Below the pieces are notes generated by a model, which saw nothing but the letters and a program-made list of their open reading frames with translations, made no database searches and was not told the origin of the DNA. Both the position numbers and the translations under genes were made by a program. From Paludibaculum fermentans (GTDB lineage: Bacteria > Acidobacteriota > Terriglobia > Bryobacterales > Bryobacteraceae): a DNA stretch of 64,000 nt. The stretch covers positions 9,224,711-9,288,710 of the forward strand of contig NZ_CP063849.1 of NCBI RefSeq assembly GCF_015277775.1. The letters run 5' to 3'. This document shows, piece after piece, positions 16,181 through 25,166 of the stretch (positions are counted from its first letter, which is position 1; the number at the start of each line of letters is the position of its first letter).

Positions 16181-16864
16181 TCACTTTTTCGTCGGGTCCA
16201 CCCGGACAATCCACGGCTGATCGACGTCCGGGTTGTAGAAGCGGGTGCGCACCTCAGTCGGCGGAGGCCCGATGATCTCGATCCACTGCCGCGCCACTTC
16301 CCCGAGACGCGCGCCCGCGGCGATGTAGCAGACCAGACCGTACTGGCCGGCGAACGGACGCTTGTGGAATCCCTCGTGGCGATAGAGGAGTTCCAGACTC
16401 CAGCCCACGGAGAGCGCCTTCTCGCGAATGCCATCGACGAGCCGGATGGCGCGGTTGATCCGCTCATCATCGCGCGGTGGAGGGACGAGTCGGCGCGTTT
16501 CCGATTCCGCCTGCGGTGGGCAATACGTGCGGGGCTCGTGCGTACGGATGGCGACCAGCAATGCCTGCGCACCGAAGTGCTCCAGCGCCCACGCCTCGAT
16601 CTCCTGGAATCGGGCTCGCAACTCGTCGAATGCAGTTCGGTCGATGCGGCCTTTGTCGGCAGCTTCCTTCGCGAGCGTCAGCTTGCCTCTGAGCCAGGCG
16701 AAGTACTCCGGGTCGAGGCGGCGGTAGGCGGTGTCGTTGATCTGGACGTCCCGGCTGAAAGTGGCCGCACAGTCCGTCTTCCACCAGCCGAGGTCGGTGG
16801 CCACGTAGAGCGCTTCGTCCGCGCCGGGACTTAATGCGTACTGGGTTCGAGTGGCTAACTCCAT
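16181..16864 (-). CDS. Unknown protein downstream of the primase
   Basis: A 227-residue soluble protein (starts MELATRTQYALSPGADEALY). Recognisable stretches are TDLGWWKTDCAATF, RFQEIEAWALEHFGAQALLV and RFYNPDVDQPWIVRVDP. It is rich in aromatic residues and has no membrane segment. It follows the primase-helicase after a 179-base AT-rich gap and may be cotranscribed with it. I do not recognise the family. Confidence 0.6.
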   Translation of the reverse strand: MELATRTQYALSPGADEALYVATDLGWWKTDCAATFSRDVQINDTAYRRLDPEYFAWLRGKLTLAKEAADKGRIDRTAFDELRARFQEIEAWALEHFGAQALLVAIRTHEPRTYCPPQAESETRRLVPPPRDDERINRAIRLVDGIREKALSVGWSLELLYRHEGFHKRPFAGQYGLVCYIAAGARLGEVARQWIEIIGPPPTEVRTRFYNPDVDQPWIVRVDPTKK

Positions 16865-17043
16865 TGGTTTCTATTTTTTGCAGCTAGAACGTTTTTTGCG
16901 TGCTTTATTCATTTACGCTTCATCAAGACTCTGTCTACTACCATGTAAAAATAAGAAACTATTCAAGGGGTCCTTTACGAATTAAACGAACTTTACTCAA
17001 AAAGCTGATAACACAGGCACTTAGCCAAAACAAGAAGTACGAA
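16865..17043. other. AT-rich intergenic patch with a 10-bp direct repeat
   Basis: This gap is clearly AT-rich against GC-rich surroundings. TACGAATTAA occurs at 16976-16985 and again at 17038-17047, the second copy overlapping the primase stop codon. T- and A-runs lie near 16865-16905 and 16945-16955. No credible gene fits. Position next to the primase makes a replication origin or DNA-unwinding element possible; a leader or promoter for the 227-residue gene is the plain alternative. Confidence 0.5.
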
Positions 17044-19479
17044 TTAAGCCCCCGCCCCTTCTGGCGACACCTCTTTCCACACCGCGAACCACCGCTCAAC
17101 GGGCCGACCCGCTGTCTTCTCCCGCGCAAACCGCGCCAAACCAGCATTGGCCAGGACGGACAGTGCTCGGCCAACCTCCGTGCTGCTCTTGTTGCGGTCG
17201 AAGATCGCACCGACCTCGGTCCGCGTCATGCCGGCCGTGCAACCGCGGAGTGCCCGGAGGATCTCGTCGGCTGTCGGGTCGCCTAACGCGTCGCCGAAGA
17301 TGTGCTTGGCGGAGTCCTGGCAGTAGCGCCAGACCTCCAGCGCGGCCACCAGGTGTTCCCATCGGATCTCGGCAGCGCAGTCCAGCAGGGCATAGATCAG
17401 GGAGAGCCGAAGCACCTGGGCGGCGCCGCGCGCGACGACCGCGCCGTACAGCCCGAACTGATCCTTGGTGAGCTCGCGATAGGCGCCGACATCGGGCATG
17501 ATGTTGTGCCCCCACAGGTCGGCGGCGTTGGCATCACGCGACACCGCTTCCAGGTTGTTCGCGTTGTAGCAGACCCGCTGGAAGGAGCGCTGGAGATCGA
17601 CGAAATCGACTGTCCACATGCGACCGCCCTCCGGCAGGCACTTTGAACGTCGGGAGCATGCCCACAGAAAGCGGTTCGCCAGACCGTTGTCAGCCTCGTT
17701 GGAGAGCATTCCGCGCAGGAGTTCTTCCTTCGTGATGTTGCCGATGATACTGATGTGCGGATTGGTGGAACGCCCCGGACTGTTCTTGGTCATGGAGGCG
17801 AGGAAGTCGCGATCCCAGGCGTCGCGGAGAACGACCGAGAGCGTGTTGCCTTCGCGCCGCATGACCTGCAACGCGCCGAAGAACTCGGACTGTTTCACCA
17901 GCAGCCGTTTGTCAGCGACGCCCTCGTCGACGCAGACTTCCTGGAACTCGGCATCCTGTCCCCGCTTCTTGGTGCGCTCCCGCTTGAAGATCGGATCGCG
18001 GACCGCCCAGATTAGCCCTTCGCCACTTGCCAGTCCGGACTGGTTCGACTTGAGCCAGGTCTCGTCGGCACCGCGAAAGAACATCTCCACCGGGCCCTGC
18101 GCGCTGCCCTTCCGCCCGGCAGAGGTCGGGCCGACGCCGACCGCGAACAAATTGGTGTGGTGCCTGTCGCCGCCCGCCCAAACGAAGGCATTTCGACCGA
18201 TGACGTTGCCGGCGTAGACCAGGAACAGGATGAGAAGCCAGTTGGGATCAGCCTCAGTGTGCGGCTCGACCAACCGGACGAATTCGCCGGCCAGGCCGTA
18301 GTGGCCTTCGACGCCGATCGGCGCCGGCCACGGAATCGCCACCGGCGCGCCGTAGAATCCGCTGGCCTCCCGCCCGCGCTCTTGCGTGCCCGACTCGGGA
18401 ACCCATTCGCGGTCGGCTTCGCCGTAATCGGGCTCGAAGAACTTGCGGAAGTCACGCCAGCCGAGATGGCGGCAACTGTTGTGTAGGCACCTGAAACCAA
18501 GCCGGCCATCCGCACTCTCAAAGACAGCCGCATCGGGCGCACGGTGTGACGGGTCCCAGGGGCATTCCTCCAGGATGAGCTTTCGCCCGCCCTGATACGA
18601 CTGGGCCCCGCGGAACCGAACTCCATGCTTGGCGAGGAAGCCTTCCAGGTCGAACCGAGAGGAATCCGGCCGCGGAGGCATCGTGTAGACGCGCGCCTGG
18701 CTGGCGGGCTCGATTGCCACCTCTGCCGCGAGTGCATCGAGCAGCTCGCGTGGCACAACGGAGGGATCTTCCGGCGCCTCCACAATCCTGGAGGCGCGGT
18801 GCGGCCGCTCCGAAGTGTCATCACCCTTGCGAGACGTCGTGCCATAGGCCTTGAAGATGCGCGAAGCGTTGAACGTGGTCTCATCCACTACCACCTCTTC
18901 GGTGCTGTACCGCGCGCTCAGGGCTCGCAGACAGCGCTTCAGCAGGTCGGTCGTTTCCGGAGTGTTCGGCAAGTCAACTCGGTAGAGCAGGTGCGCGCCG
19001 TTCCCGCTGTCGGCGTAGACGGCACTCGGCCAACCGGATGTCACCAACTCGGAGCGGATGCGGTCCGCCAACTCGAGCGCGCGCTCGTGTTCCGCATCGC
19101 TGCTGGAGATGCCGGATGGCCGTTTCGGATCCAAGTCGACCGGCAGCCATCGCCGGCAGAGGATGTCGGCATCGGAAGTGGTGGTCTCCGCAAAAGCCTT
19201 GAGCTTCCCCTGGGACCTGGCTTCCAGCGCCGGAGTCACCGGGTTGATGGTCCAATAGATGCCCGGCCATCTGTTACGGTCGAGCCGCGCCACCGCCTGG
19301 GCGAGTTGCTCGAAATCGGAGAAGTAGCCGGAGATGGTGCGCTGGCGCCCAGCCTTTGGCACCCGCACCTCGACGACATCGCCTGCGCGGAAAAGGAGCC
19401 CGACCGCACGACGCATCTCTGTCAGTGAAATCTCGGTATCAAGTATCTCGGGCGCCGGGTCTGTTTCGGGCGATTGCAT
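17044..19479 (-). CDS. Primase-helicase (AEP-like primase plus DUF3987-like ATPase)
   Basis: The start at 19479 is chosen because AAGGAGGAG stands directly before it. The product is 811 residues. The first third looks like an archaeo-eukaryotic primase, with WLPVDLDPKRPSG and YADSGNGAHLLYRVDLP. A Cys/His stretch (CLHNSCRHLGWRDFRKFF) follows. The second half resembles DUF3987/VirE-type helicase regions with the P-loop-like VGVGPTSAGRKGSA, then HISIIGNITKEELL and NRFLWACSRR. It should start element DNA replication. Motif-B lies about 180 bp upstream. Confidence 0.85.
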   Translation of the reverse strand: MQSPETDPAPEILDTEISLTEMRRAVGLLFRAGDVVEVRVPKAGRQRTISGYFSDFEQLAQAVARLDRNRWPGIYWTINPVTPALEARSQGKLKAFAETTTSDADILCRRWLPVDLDPKRPSGISSSDAEHERALELADRIRSELVTSGWPSAVYADSGNGAHLLYRVDLPNTPETTDLLKRCLRALSARYSTEEVVVDETTFNASRIFKAYGTTSRKGDDTSERPHRASRIVEAPEDPSVVPRELLDALAAEVAIEPASQARVYTMPPRPDSSRFDLEGFLAKHGVRFRGAQSYQGGRKLILEECPWDPSHRAPDAAVFESADGRLGFRCLHNSCRHLGWRDFRKFFEPDYGEADREWVPESGTQERGREASGFYGAPVAIPWPAPIGVEGHYGLAGEFVRLVEPHTEADPNWLLILFLVYAGNVIGRNAFVWAGGDRHHTNLFAVGVGPTSAGRKGSAQGPVEMFFRGADETWLKSNQSGLASGEGLIWAVRDPIFKRERTKKRGQDAEFQEVCVDEGVADKRLLVKQSEFFGALQVMRREGNTLSVVLRDAWDRDFLASMTKNSPGRSTNPHISIIGNITKEELLRGMLSNEADNGLANRFLWACSRRSKCLPEGGRMWTVDFVDLQRSFQRVCYNANNLEAVSRDANAADLWGHNIMPDVGAYRELTKDQFGLYGAVVARGAAQVLRLSLIYALLDCAAEIRWEHLVAALEVWRYCQDSAKHIFGDALGDPTADEILRALRGCTAGMTRTEVGAIFDRNKSSTEVGRALSVLANAGLARFAREKTAGRPVERWFAVWKEVSPEGAGA

Positions 19480-19658
19480 GCGCTCCTCCTTGGCCAGCGG
19501 AAGGTACTGCGCGGGCGCGTCCGGCGTCGGAGGGCGAAAGAAGAAAGCGGATTCTGTCGGGTAGCCCTCGCCGGCTTCGCCCACAACAGAGTCCGCTTGG
19601 CGGTCGTCTGACTGTCTGGCTGATCAACTGAGGGAAACGGAGATCTCCCCCATTCGTA

Positions 19659-19690
19659 CATATACGCAATTTGGGGCGGAAGTGTGCACA
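19659..19690 (-). promoter_or_regulatory. Motif-B: element-specific promoter-like site before the primase gene
   Basis: On the minus strand: TGTGCAC, 15 bases, TGCGTA, TATGTA. The spacing is identical to motif-A and motif-C. It would start a transcript about 170 bases before the primase ATG, leaving a long leader that contains a short in-frame open stretch. There is no other good promoter in the gap. Confidence 0.6.
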
Positions 19691-19922
19691 GGGCACCGAA
19701 CCAGATTGCCGCGCCGTTCGGTAAAACCGCCGAGTCAACTCGCTACGGGCTGCCGGCCCAAGTGAGATCGAGGGCCGATGGTGATTTCAGCCATGCGCTT
19801 CGCAGCACGCGCGGAAGCCACAGGTCGATGCAGGGCTCACTGATCAGGGCGTCTGCGGAAGACCCGCGGTCACTACCACGCCAAATTCAGCTCGCACGCC
19901 GGCCATGTCCGCCAATGGCAGA
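19691..19922. other. Gap between the kinase cassette and the primase promoter; no gene seen
   Basis: About 230 bases after the cassette's last stop codon and before motif-B. I see no convincing frame, tRNA or strong hairpin with a T-run. It presumably holds the transcription end of the cassette. Confidence 0.4.
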
Positions 19923-21071
19923 TCACGGCGCGAGGAATTCCGCCAACGCTCTGCGCCAAGGTCGAAGCCAGCCTCCATCGTTTCGCCGTTCTTCCATTAG
20001 CACATCAGCATCATCCAGCGTGCGCCAGTTGCCGTCTGCGTTTCTCAACAAGCCGGCGGGAATAACGGAGCCACCGTCCAGGCGGTTCTCGATATCCGCG
20101 AACCAGAATAGGAACTGTCGCCAAGCCAATGCAAGCCACGCCCGTTCGGGTTCGGTCGCAAGCTGTCCAAGGATCTGCTCTGCAAATGGGTTCACTGAAG
20201 TTCCCAGGCTTGGCAGATTCATCGGCAGCACACGCAGCAGATCCGACTGCCTCAGAAATGCCATAAGCGACTCGTCGAACCAATAGGGCAGCTGGCCCCC
20301 GCCTTGCCCGCGCGGTTCCTCAAAACGGGTGCGGGTGAATCGTCGCAAGTTGAAAAACTTTCCTGTGGCGCAATGCGTTGCTCCAGCGGCTTTCCAGAGG
20401 ACTACATCGGATGACGAGAATCCGACGGTCACCTCGATCCCGGCCGCACGCAGAGCAGCAATCAGACGCATGGCCCCCTTGATTTCTTCAACTTCAGCCA
20501 GCTCCCTGCGTGGCTCGGCGAGGCTCACCAGCACGAGGTAGATGTGACTTGTCTTCGATCGGGACAGAATGGATCCGATCGCTAACGCGCGATCCGGCGT
20601 CGCAAGCTCGGGCAATCCGACAACAGCGGTCTGCATCGGACGCATAGCGGTGCCGACCAACCGGGAGACTAACTGATCGCCGACGGTCACCATTCGGGCG
20701 AAGTATTCGTCTGGATAGCTGGCCGGCAGGACGGCTGGGGAGCAAACGGCAGTTGGCCCGATCTCGGTGCAGATGTTGACGAGAGCGTCCAAAAGACCGC
20801 TCCACCAAGAATCTGAGGCTAGGTCCGCGGTGTCCACGTCGTTCGGGAAGTAAGGCCAGTCACGCAGTCGCCCCCGCTCCGAGTTTGGAACGTACATCTG
20901 AGGATCGAATAGCGTCTCGAAGTTAGCCTGCTCTCGCCCCCATGCGATCTGCGCGGCCATCTTCACCTGATCGTAGTTTACTGGGCTCAGGATCGCGCCC
21001 CCATATTGTGCCAATCCGTCCGCCCAGAGCAGATTCTCAGAGTCGTGCCCCATCTGATGATATGCAGGCAT
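19923..21071 (-). CDS. Unknown protein coupled to a Ser/Thr kinase (possible barrel fold)
   Basis: The start at 21071 (MPAYHQMGHDSENLLWADGL) overlaps the kinase stop as TGATG; an upstream frame start would lie inside the kinase gene. The product is 382 residues. The middle alternates strands and helices: SHIYLVLVSLAEPRRELAEV, RAAGIEVTVGFSSSDVVLWK, then ATHCATGKFFNLRRFTRTRF. This is barrel-like, with a conserved-looking His-Cys pair, but I cannot name the family. It is the last gene of an overlapping cassette with a kinase and a nuclease-like protein, so it may be the effector or the kinase target. Confidence 0.7.
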   Translation of the reverse strand: MPAYHQMGHDSENLLWADGLAQYGGAILSPVNYDQVKMAAQIAWGREQANFETLFDPQMYVPNSERGRLRDWPYFPNDVDTADLASDSWWSGLLDALVNICTEIGPTAVCSPAVLPASYPDEYFARMVTVGDQLVSRLVGTAMRPMQTAVVGLPELATPDRALAIGSILSRSKTSHIYLVLVSLAEPRRELAEVEEIKGAMRLIAALRAAGIEVTVGFSSSDVVLWKAAGATHCATGKFFNLRRFTRTRFEEPRGQGGGQLPYWFDESLMAFLRQSDLLRVLPMNLPSLGTSVNPFAEQILGQLATEPERAWLALAWRQFLFWFADIENRLDGGSVIPAGLLRNADGNWRTLDDADVLMEERRNDGGWLRPWRRALAEFLAP

Positions 21072-21916
21072 CAGCGTGCAACCTCCTGACAAGCACGTTC
21101 AAGGTCATCCGGCGTTCGAAATCGTTGCACAGGCCATGGCGCCGTCATCCGAATCAGAAACGACATGCCCGCCTGGGCCGCGGCTTCCAAAAAGCGCCGC
21201 GTCTGTGGCGTGCGCTCACCGACACACTCGACCGTCTTCTGAGGCGAAGCCCCGTCTTCTTGATAAGGATGGAACCCGAAAAGACCGAGGGCCAGCACGG
21301 TACCCAACGAGAACTGGTCAGATCGCCAGTCGATCATGCTCTTTTCATTGCGCAATTGCTCTGGTGGAGCGAAAAAGGGCGTGCCGGGGCCTTGCAATAG
21401 CCAGGTCTGCGTGAGAGACGTACTAACCAGATCCCGAACGAGGCCGAAATCGACGAGCACCGGCGTCGTACCGTCGGCACGAAACAGGATGTTGTCAGGC
21501 TTAATGTCGCGGTGAACCAAATCGCGAGACGCGATGTGGGCAACGGCGTTAACGAGTTGCCGCCCGATCGTCTGGCACTCCTCAGCACTTAACAGGCCAC
21601 GGTTCAATCTCGCTGTCAGCGTGCCGCCGGAAAGAAACTCCTCCAACGAAAGCAGGTATTGGATGCCATCGTGATAAAAAGTGGCAATTGCCGACAAACG
21701 TCCGATGTTCGGATGCGAGCAGCGTTGCATCGCGCTCAGCTCTCGGCTTGTTCGTTCAGGCGAGAATCCTGGCTGGTACACCTTCAGCGCCTGTGTCTCC
21801 TCAGTCGCCAGCACTACGTGAAAGGTCTCTTTGAAAGCCCCTGTCCCGACGTGGCCAACGAAACGATGGCCGTTGGTCGCGCAGAACGCCTCAGCGACCG
21901 ATGCCAGCGCGCTCAC
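21071..21916 (-). CDS. Serine/threonine protein kinase
   Basis: A complete Hanks-type kinase of 281 residues. Visible are the Gly-rich loop GHVGTGAFKETF, the ATP-binding Lys in ALKVYQPGF (about residue 45), the catalytic loop LVHRDIKPDNILF, the Mg-binding LVDFGLVRD, and a P+1 loop FFAPPEQLRNE. There is no C-terminal membrane or sensor domain, so it is a cytoplasmic kinase domain alone. It overlaps the nuclease-like gene by 4 bases on one side and the unknown gene on the other. Stand-alone kinases in such cassettes are often part of phage defence. Confidence 0.92.
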   Translation of the reverse strand: MSALASVAEAFCATNGHRFVGHVGTGAFKETFHVVLATEETQALKVYQPGFSPERTSRELSAMQRCSHPNIGRLSAIATFYHDGIQYLLSLEEFLSGGTLTARLNRGLLSAEECQTIGRQLVNAVAHIASRDLVHRDIKPDNILFRADGTTPVLVDFGLVRDLVSTSLTQTWLLQGPGTPFFAPPEQLRNEKSMIDWRSDQFSLGTVLALGLFGFHPYQEDGASPQKTVECVGERTPQTRRFLEAAAQAGMSFLIRMTAPWPVQRFRTPDDLERACQEVAR

Positions 21917-22344
21917 GCATTGGCTCCCATTGCTTCGATATGCAACTGCGCTTTCAATGACAGCCAGGGCTCGATCGGATCTGCCTCGACGGATGGGTGA
22001 AGCACAACGATTTCAACCCCTTCGAGGTAACAGATCCCGACTTGCCGGCGGTCGAACTCGCCAGCGTACCGGTGAGCGCGTAGTGCGGCATTCTTTGGCA
22101 TCAGGACGTAGGAGCGGTGAGCGAAGCATCGGTTGCGAAACGCCTGCTGCAGGGCGCCACGCCAATTCTCAAGCTTGGCTTCCACTGCGATTAAGGTCTT
22201 CTCAGCAGTACACGCAACGATGTCTGTCCGACCGCGTTGATAGTAGAACTCAGTAGCGACCTGAACTGCGCCCAAGGGTGACCGGCCCGCACTCAAGCGA
22301 GAGACGAAGGACGTCACCAGCGTTTGCTCATTCGGAAAGACCAT
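21913..22344 (-). CDS. PD-(D/E)XK-like nuclease-fold protein
   Basis: A 143-residue protein (starts MVFPNEQTLVTSFVSRLSAG). The core GRTDIVACTAEKTLIAVEAK has the D...ExK spacing of the PD-(D/E)XK nuclease fold, and the next helix (LENWRGALQQAFRNRCFAHR) contains the usual Q-x-x-x-Y/F-like region. A separate N-terminal helix precedes it. It is the first gene of the kinase cassette. Nuclease activity is inferred from the motif. Confidence 0.75.
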   Translation of the reverse strand: MVFPNEQTLVTSFVSRLSAGRSPLGAVQVATEFYYQRGRTDIVACTAEKTLIAVEAKLENWRGALQQAFRNRCFAHRSYVLMPKNAALRAHRYAGEFDRRQVGICYLEGVEIVVLHPSVEADPIEPWLSLKAQLHIEAMGANA

Positions 22345-22509
22345 CTCGCTATCCAGTTGAACGTCTATTGTTTCACAGAGCGACGTTGCATTGCGGACGT
22401 CGCGTACCTTTCACAGACCGACCCTCCGCATTTTCTCGGGCCGGAGGGGCGCAGTGGCCAGGGGTAGCGTCACCATTATGTCCTCTGCCCCATCGAGCAG
22501 CAGATGCCA

Positions 22510-24714
22510 TTACCGGGCTTCATCACGTATCGCCCTCAACAGGAACGAAAGAAACGTGTTCCGCCGATCCACTTCGCGCTTCTTGGCGCAGTGGTGAATC
22601 CCCCAGCGGTCGCCGATGATGATAGCCGTCTCCTGTGCGCGCGTCACGCCTGTGTAGAGCAGGTTCCGGTGGTGCTGGAACTCGTGGGATTTGTGCGTGA
22701 TGACGATGGCACAGGGATACTCCGATCCCTGGCATTTGTGGATGCTGAGGCAGTAGGCGAGTTGCAGTTCGCGCATCTCGTCGGAGCCGTGTTCAATCCC
22801 AACGCGTGCGCCGTCGAAGTCGACCCCGATGCTGCCGTCCGCCAGAACCTCGGCGACGATCCCGATCGTCCCGTTCATGACGCCGGTCTTGTAGTTGTTC
22901 CGGGTTTGGATCACCTTGTCGTAGAGCAAGAAGCGTGGCGGCGCAGTGTCGTCGACAGGTGGCGCTTCCACCCCGTACAGCTTCCACTGGATCAGTTGCT
23001 GCAGATCAACGTTCAGTGAGCGGGTTCCGATGGGTCCCTTGTGGGTGGGTGAAAGCACCTGCAAGTCCCGCACGATATCAAACCGCAACCGCTCGGCCAG
23101 CACTTTCTCGAAGAGGAAGAGCAGGAATCGCCGCACCTCCATGGTGTCGGTGAACTGGTCGGCGACATACCACGGCCGCCGCCCCTGGACCTCGCTGTCG
23201 CTGGTCGGACGAACCTCGCCGTCGAGAACCGCCGCGCAATTCTCCTTCAACTCGCCGGCCTGCCGCATGACCTTCGGCAGGATGACCGTCGGAATGGCTC
23301 GCGACTGGATCAGATCGCGCAGCATGTTGCCCGGGCCGACCGGTGGCAACTGATTGTGGTCGCCAACCAGCAGAAGCGAAGTACGGCTGAAGTCGATCGC
23401 CCGGAACAGGCGCCAGGCGAGGCGGACGTCGACCATCGACACCTCGTCGATGATCACCACATCGGCGTCAATCGGACTCTCCGGGTCCATGGCGTAGGTG
23501 TTGCCGTCAAACTGCAGCAGCCGGTGAATGGTCCGGGCGGGCTGCGTCACCATCTCCTCCATGCGCTTGGCAGCCTTACCGGTGGGTGCTGCCAACTCCA
23601 CCTTCAATCCGCGGTCGAGGCACATTCGCACGACCGTTCGGATGGTGAATGTCTTGCCGGTGCCGGCGCCACCGGACAGCAGGGAGATGCGGTTTCGTAG
23701 CGCCGACACCACCGCCTCCTGCTGTTGGGCGTTGAGCCGCGGATCAGCCTTTCGTACAAGCGCATCAATATCGGAAACGCCGGCGAAATGCTGCGTCGGC
23801 TCGGCCGCGCGGAGGAGCCATCCCGCCAATTCCCGCTCCATCTCTTCAATCTCCGGTTTGGCGACCACCAGCACTTCGTACGGAGAGGAGACGAGCTCGT
23901 GTTCGCGGATCAGGCCTTCGAGATGCCTTTCGATGAGTTCCCGGCTGTCAAGATCGTCCATCACCAACAGCTGGTTGGCCCGATCCAGCAGGTCTTCATA
24001 CTCCACCCAGCAATCGCCGTCTTCGAGGGCTTCCGCAACGCAGTACTCAATTCCAGCGCGGATGCGTCCCGGACTGTCCTTGGGCGTGTTCATCTTCCGC
24101 GCGGCCTTATCCACCCTCTTGAAGCCCATGCCCGGCACCGCGCTGACAAGCAGATATGGATTCTCTTCGAGCATGCGCACGACTCTGTCGCCGAACCGTT
24201 CCACGAGGGCAGTGGTTTGCCGGTGAGTCAGACCGTATGCGGCCAGGTGCGTTGCTGCAGCGTTCCGATTCTTGTTTTCCAGCCAGGTCGCCCGGACAGC
24301 GTAGACGGCATCGAGCGACAACTTCGCCACCGCTGCTACGGCCTCCGGGTTGTGCGTGATGACATCATCAAACCTATCAGCGAACGCCTCCGCGATGAGT
24401 TCTGCCTTCGCCGGCCCGATGCCCTTGAATTCCGGGTGGTTGGCCAGGTATCGGGCGAGGCCCGCCGCGTCGATCTCCAGGTCCAACGATGCACCTGTAA
24501 CCTGCAGCTGCCGTCCGTACTTCTTGTGGTGCTCCCACCGGCCACGAAGCACGACCGGATCGTTCTCCCGCACGTACATGGGCCCGGCGAACTTCACGAG
24601 AGAGTTGTCGGCGACGCGCAGCACTCCCGCCGCGAACCCATCCTTTGCGAAATACAGCGTTTCGACGAGGCCGCGGACAGTCACCGCGGAATCCTCAGCT
24701 ATCTTCTTCCTCAT
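22510..24714 (-). CDS. RecD2-like ATP-dependent DNA helicase (superfamily 1B)
   Basis: A 734-residue protein of RecD2 length. The N-terminal OB-like region and helix-hairpin-helix EFKGIGPAKAELIAEAFADR precede the helicase core. Core motifs are I (LLSGGAGTGKTFTIRTVV), II (VVIIDEVSMVDVRL), III (LLLVGDHNQLPPVGPG) and V/VI (YCLSIHKCQGSEYP, LLYTGVTRAQE). It should unwind DNA 5'-3' in element replication or recombination. It overlaps the ERCC4 gene by 4 bases. Confidence 0.93.
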   Translation of the reverse strand: MRKKIAEDSAVTVRGLVETLYFAKDGFAAGVLRVADNSLVKFAGPMYVRENDPVVLRGRWEHHKKYGRQLQVTGASLDLEIDAAGLARYLANHPEFKGIGPAKAELIAEAFADRFDDVITHNPEAVAAVAKLSLDAVYAVRATWLENKNRNAAATHLAAYGLTHRQTTALVERFGDRVVRMLEENPYLLVSAVPGMGFKRVDKAARKMNTPKDSPGRIRAGIEYCVAEALEDGDCWVEYEDLLDRANQLLVMDDLDSRELIERHLEGLIREHELVSSPYEVLVVAKPEIEEMERELAGWLLRAAEPTQHFAGVSDIDALVRKADPRLNAQQQEAVVSALRNRISLLSGGAGTGKTFTIRTVVRMCLDRGLKVELAAPTGKAAKRMEEMVTQPARTIHRLLQFDGNTYAMDPESPIDADVVIIDEVSMVDVRLAWRLFRAIDFSRTSLLLVGDHNQLPPVGPGNMLRDLIQSRAIPTVILPKVMRQAGELKENCAAVLDGEVRPTSDSEVQGRRPWYVADQFTDTMEVRRFLLFLFEKVLAERLRFDIVRDLQVLSPTHKGPIGTRSLNVDLQQLIQWKLYGVEAPPVDDTAPPRFLLYDKVIQTRNNYKTGVMNGTIGIVAEVLADGSIGVDFDGARVGIEHGSDEMRELQLAYCLSIHKCQGSEYPCAIVITHKSHEFQHHRNLLYTGVTRAQETAIIIGDRWGIHHCAKKREVDRRNTFLSFLLRAIRDEAR

Positions 24715-25166
24715 GCGCTGCCCCTCATGTGAATCCGCCTCAGGTAGGCCTCGACGAACCGGGCGGCCGCCTGGCGGTTAGAGCAGAAGAACACCGGCAC
24801 GCCAAAGTCGACCGTGATCGCAGCGATGGATCCCAGTAGGGAATTCGGGTGGGCGCCGCCGCGATAGTGCCCGCTCAGAACATCCATGAGGTTTCCCTCC
24901 ACGACCACGGCGGCCGCGCGGTACGCACCCAGCCGGCTCAACTCCCGATAGAAGCGCGTCCGGCTGTGGATGACGGTAGAGACAAAATCCGGCAGTGACT
25001 TCCGCTCCACCGCCACAATGGACTCCATTCCCGCCAGCGAATAGTCACCTGCCGGGAGTGCGTGGCGGATCACCCGCACCCGCCCCGCATCGAAGCCGTA
25101 CGGCTCCTGCTCCCGCGTATCCACCACAATCGGCACCAGCCCGTCGTCAGAACGGGACACCGTCAT
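24711..25166 (-). CDS. ERCC4-type nuclease
   Basis: The product is 151 residues. The ERCC4 core shows VPIVVDTREQEPYGF, LPAGDYSLAGMESIVAVERK and a downstream helix, the D...GDY...ERK catalytic pattern of XPF/MUS81-family nucleases. It lacks a HhH tail, so it would need a partner for structure-specific cutting. It overlaps the DUF669 gene upstream and the RecD2-like gene downstream. Confidence 0.9.
   Translation of the reverse strand: MTVSRSDDGLVPIVVDTREQEPYGFDAGRVRVIRHALPAGDYSLAGMESIVAVERKSLPDFVSTVIHSRTRFYRELSRLGAYRAAAVVVEGNLMDVLSGHYRGGAHPNSLLGSIAAITVDFGVPVFFCSNRQAAARFVEAYLRRIHMRGSA

Noticed and set aside
16900..17286. Plus-strand frame running from the AT-rich patch into the primase end
   Set aside because: Mostly antisense to the primase gene; the AT-rich start is not protein-like.
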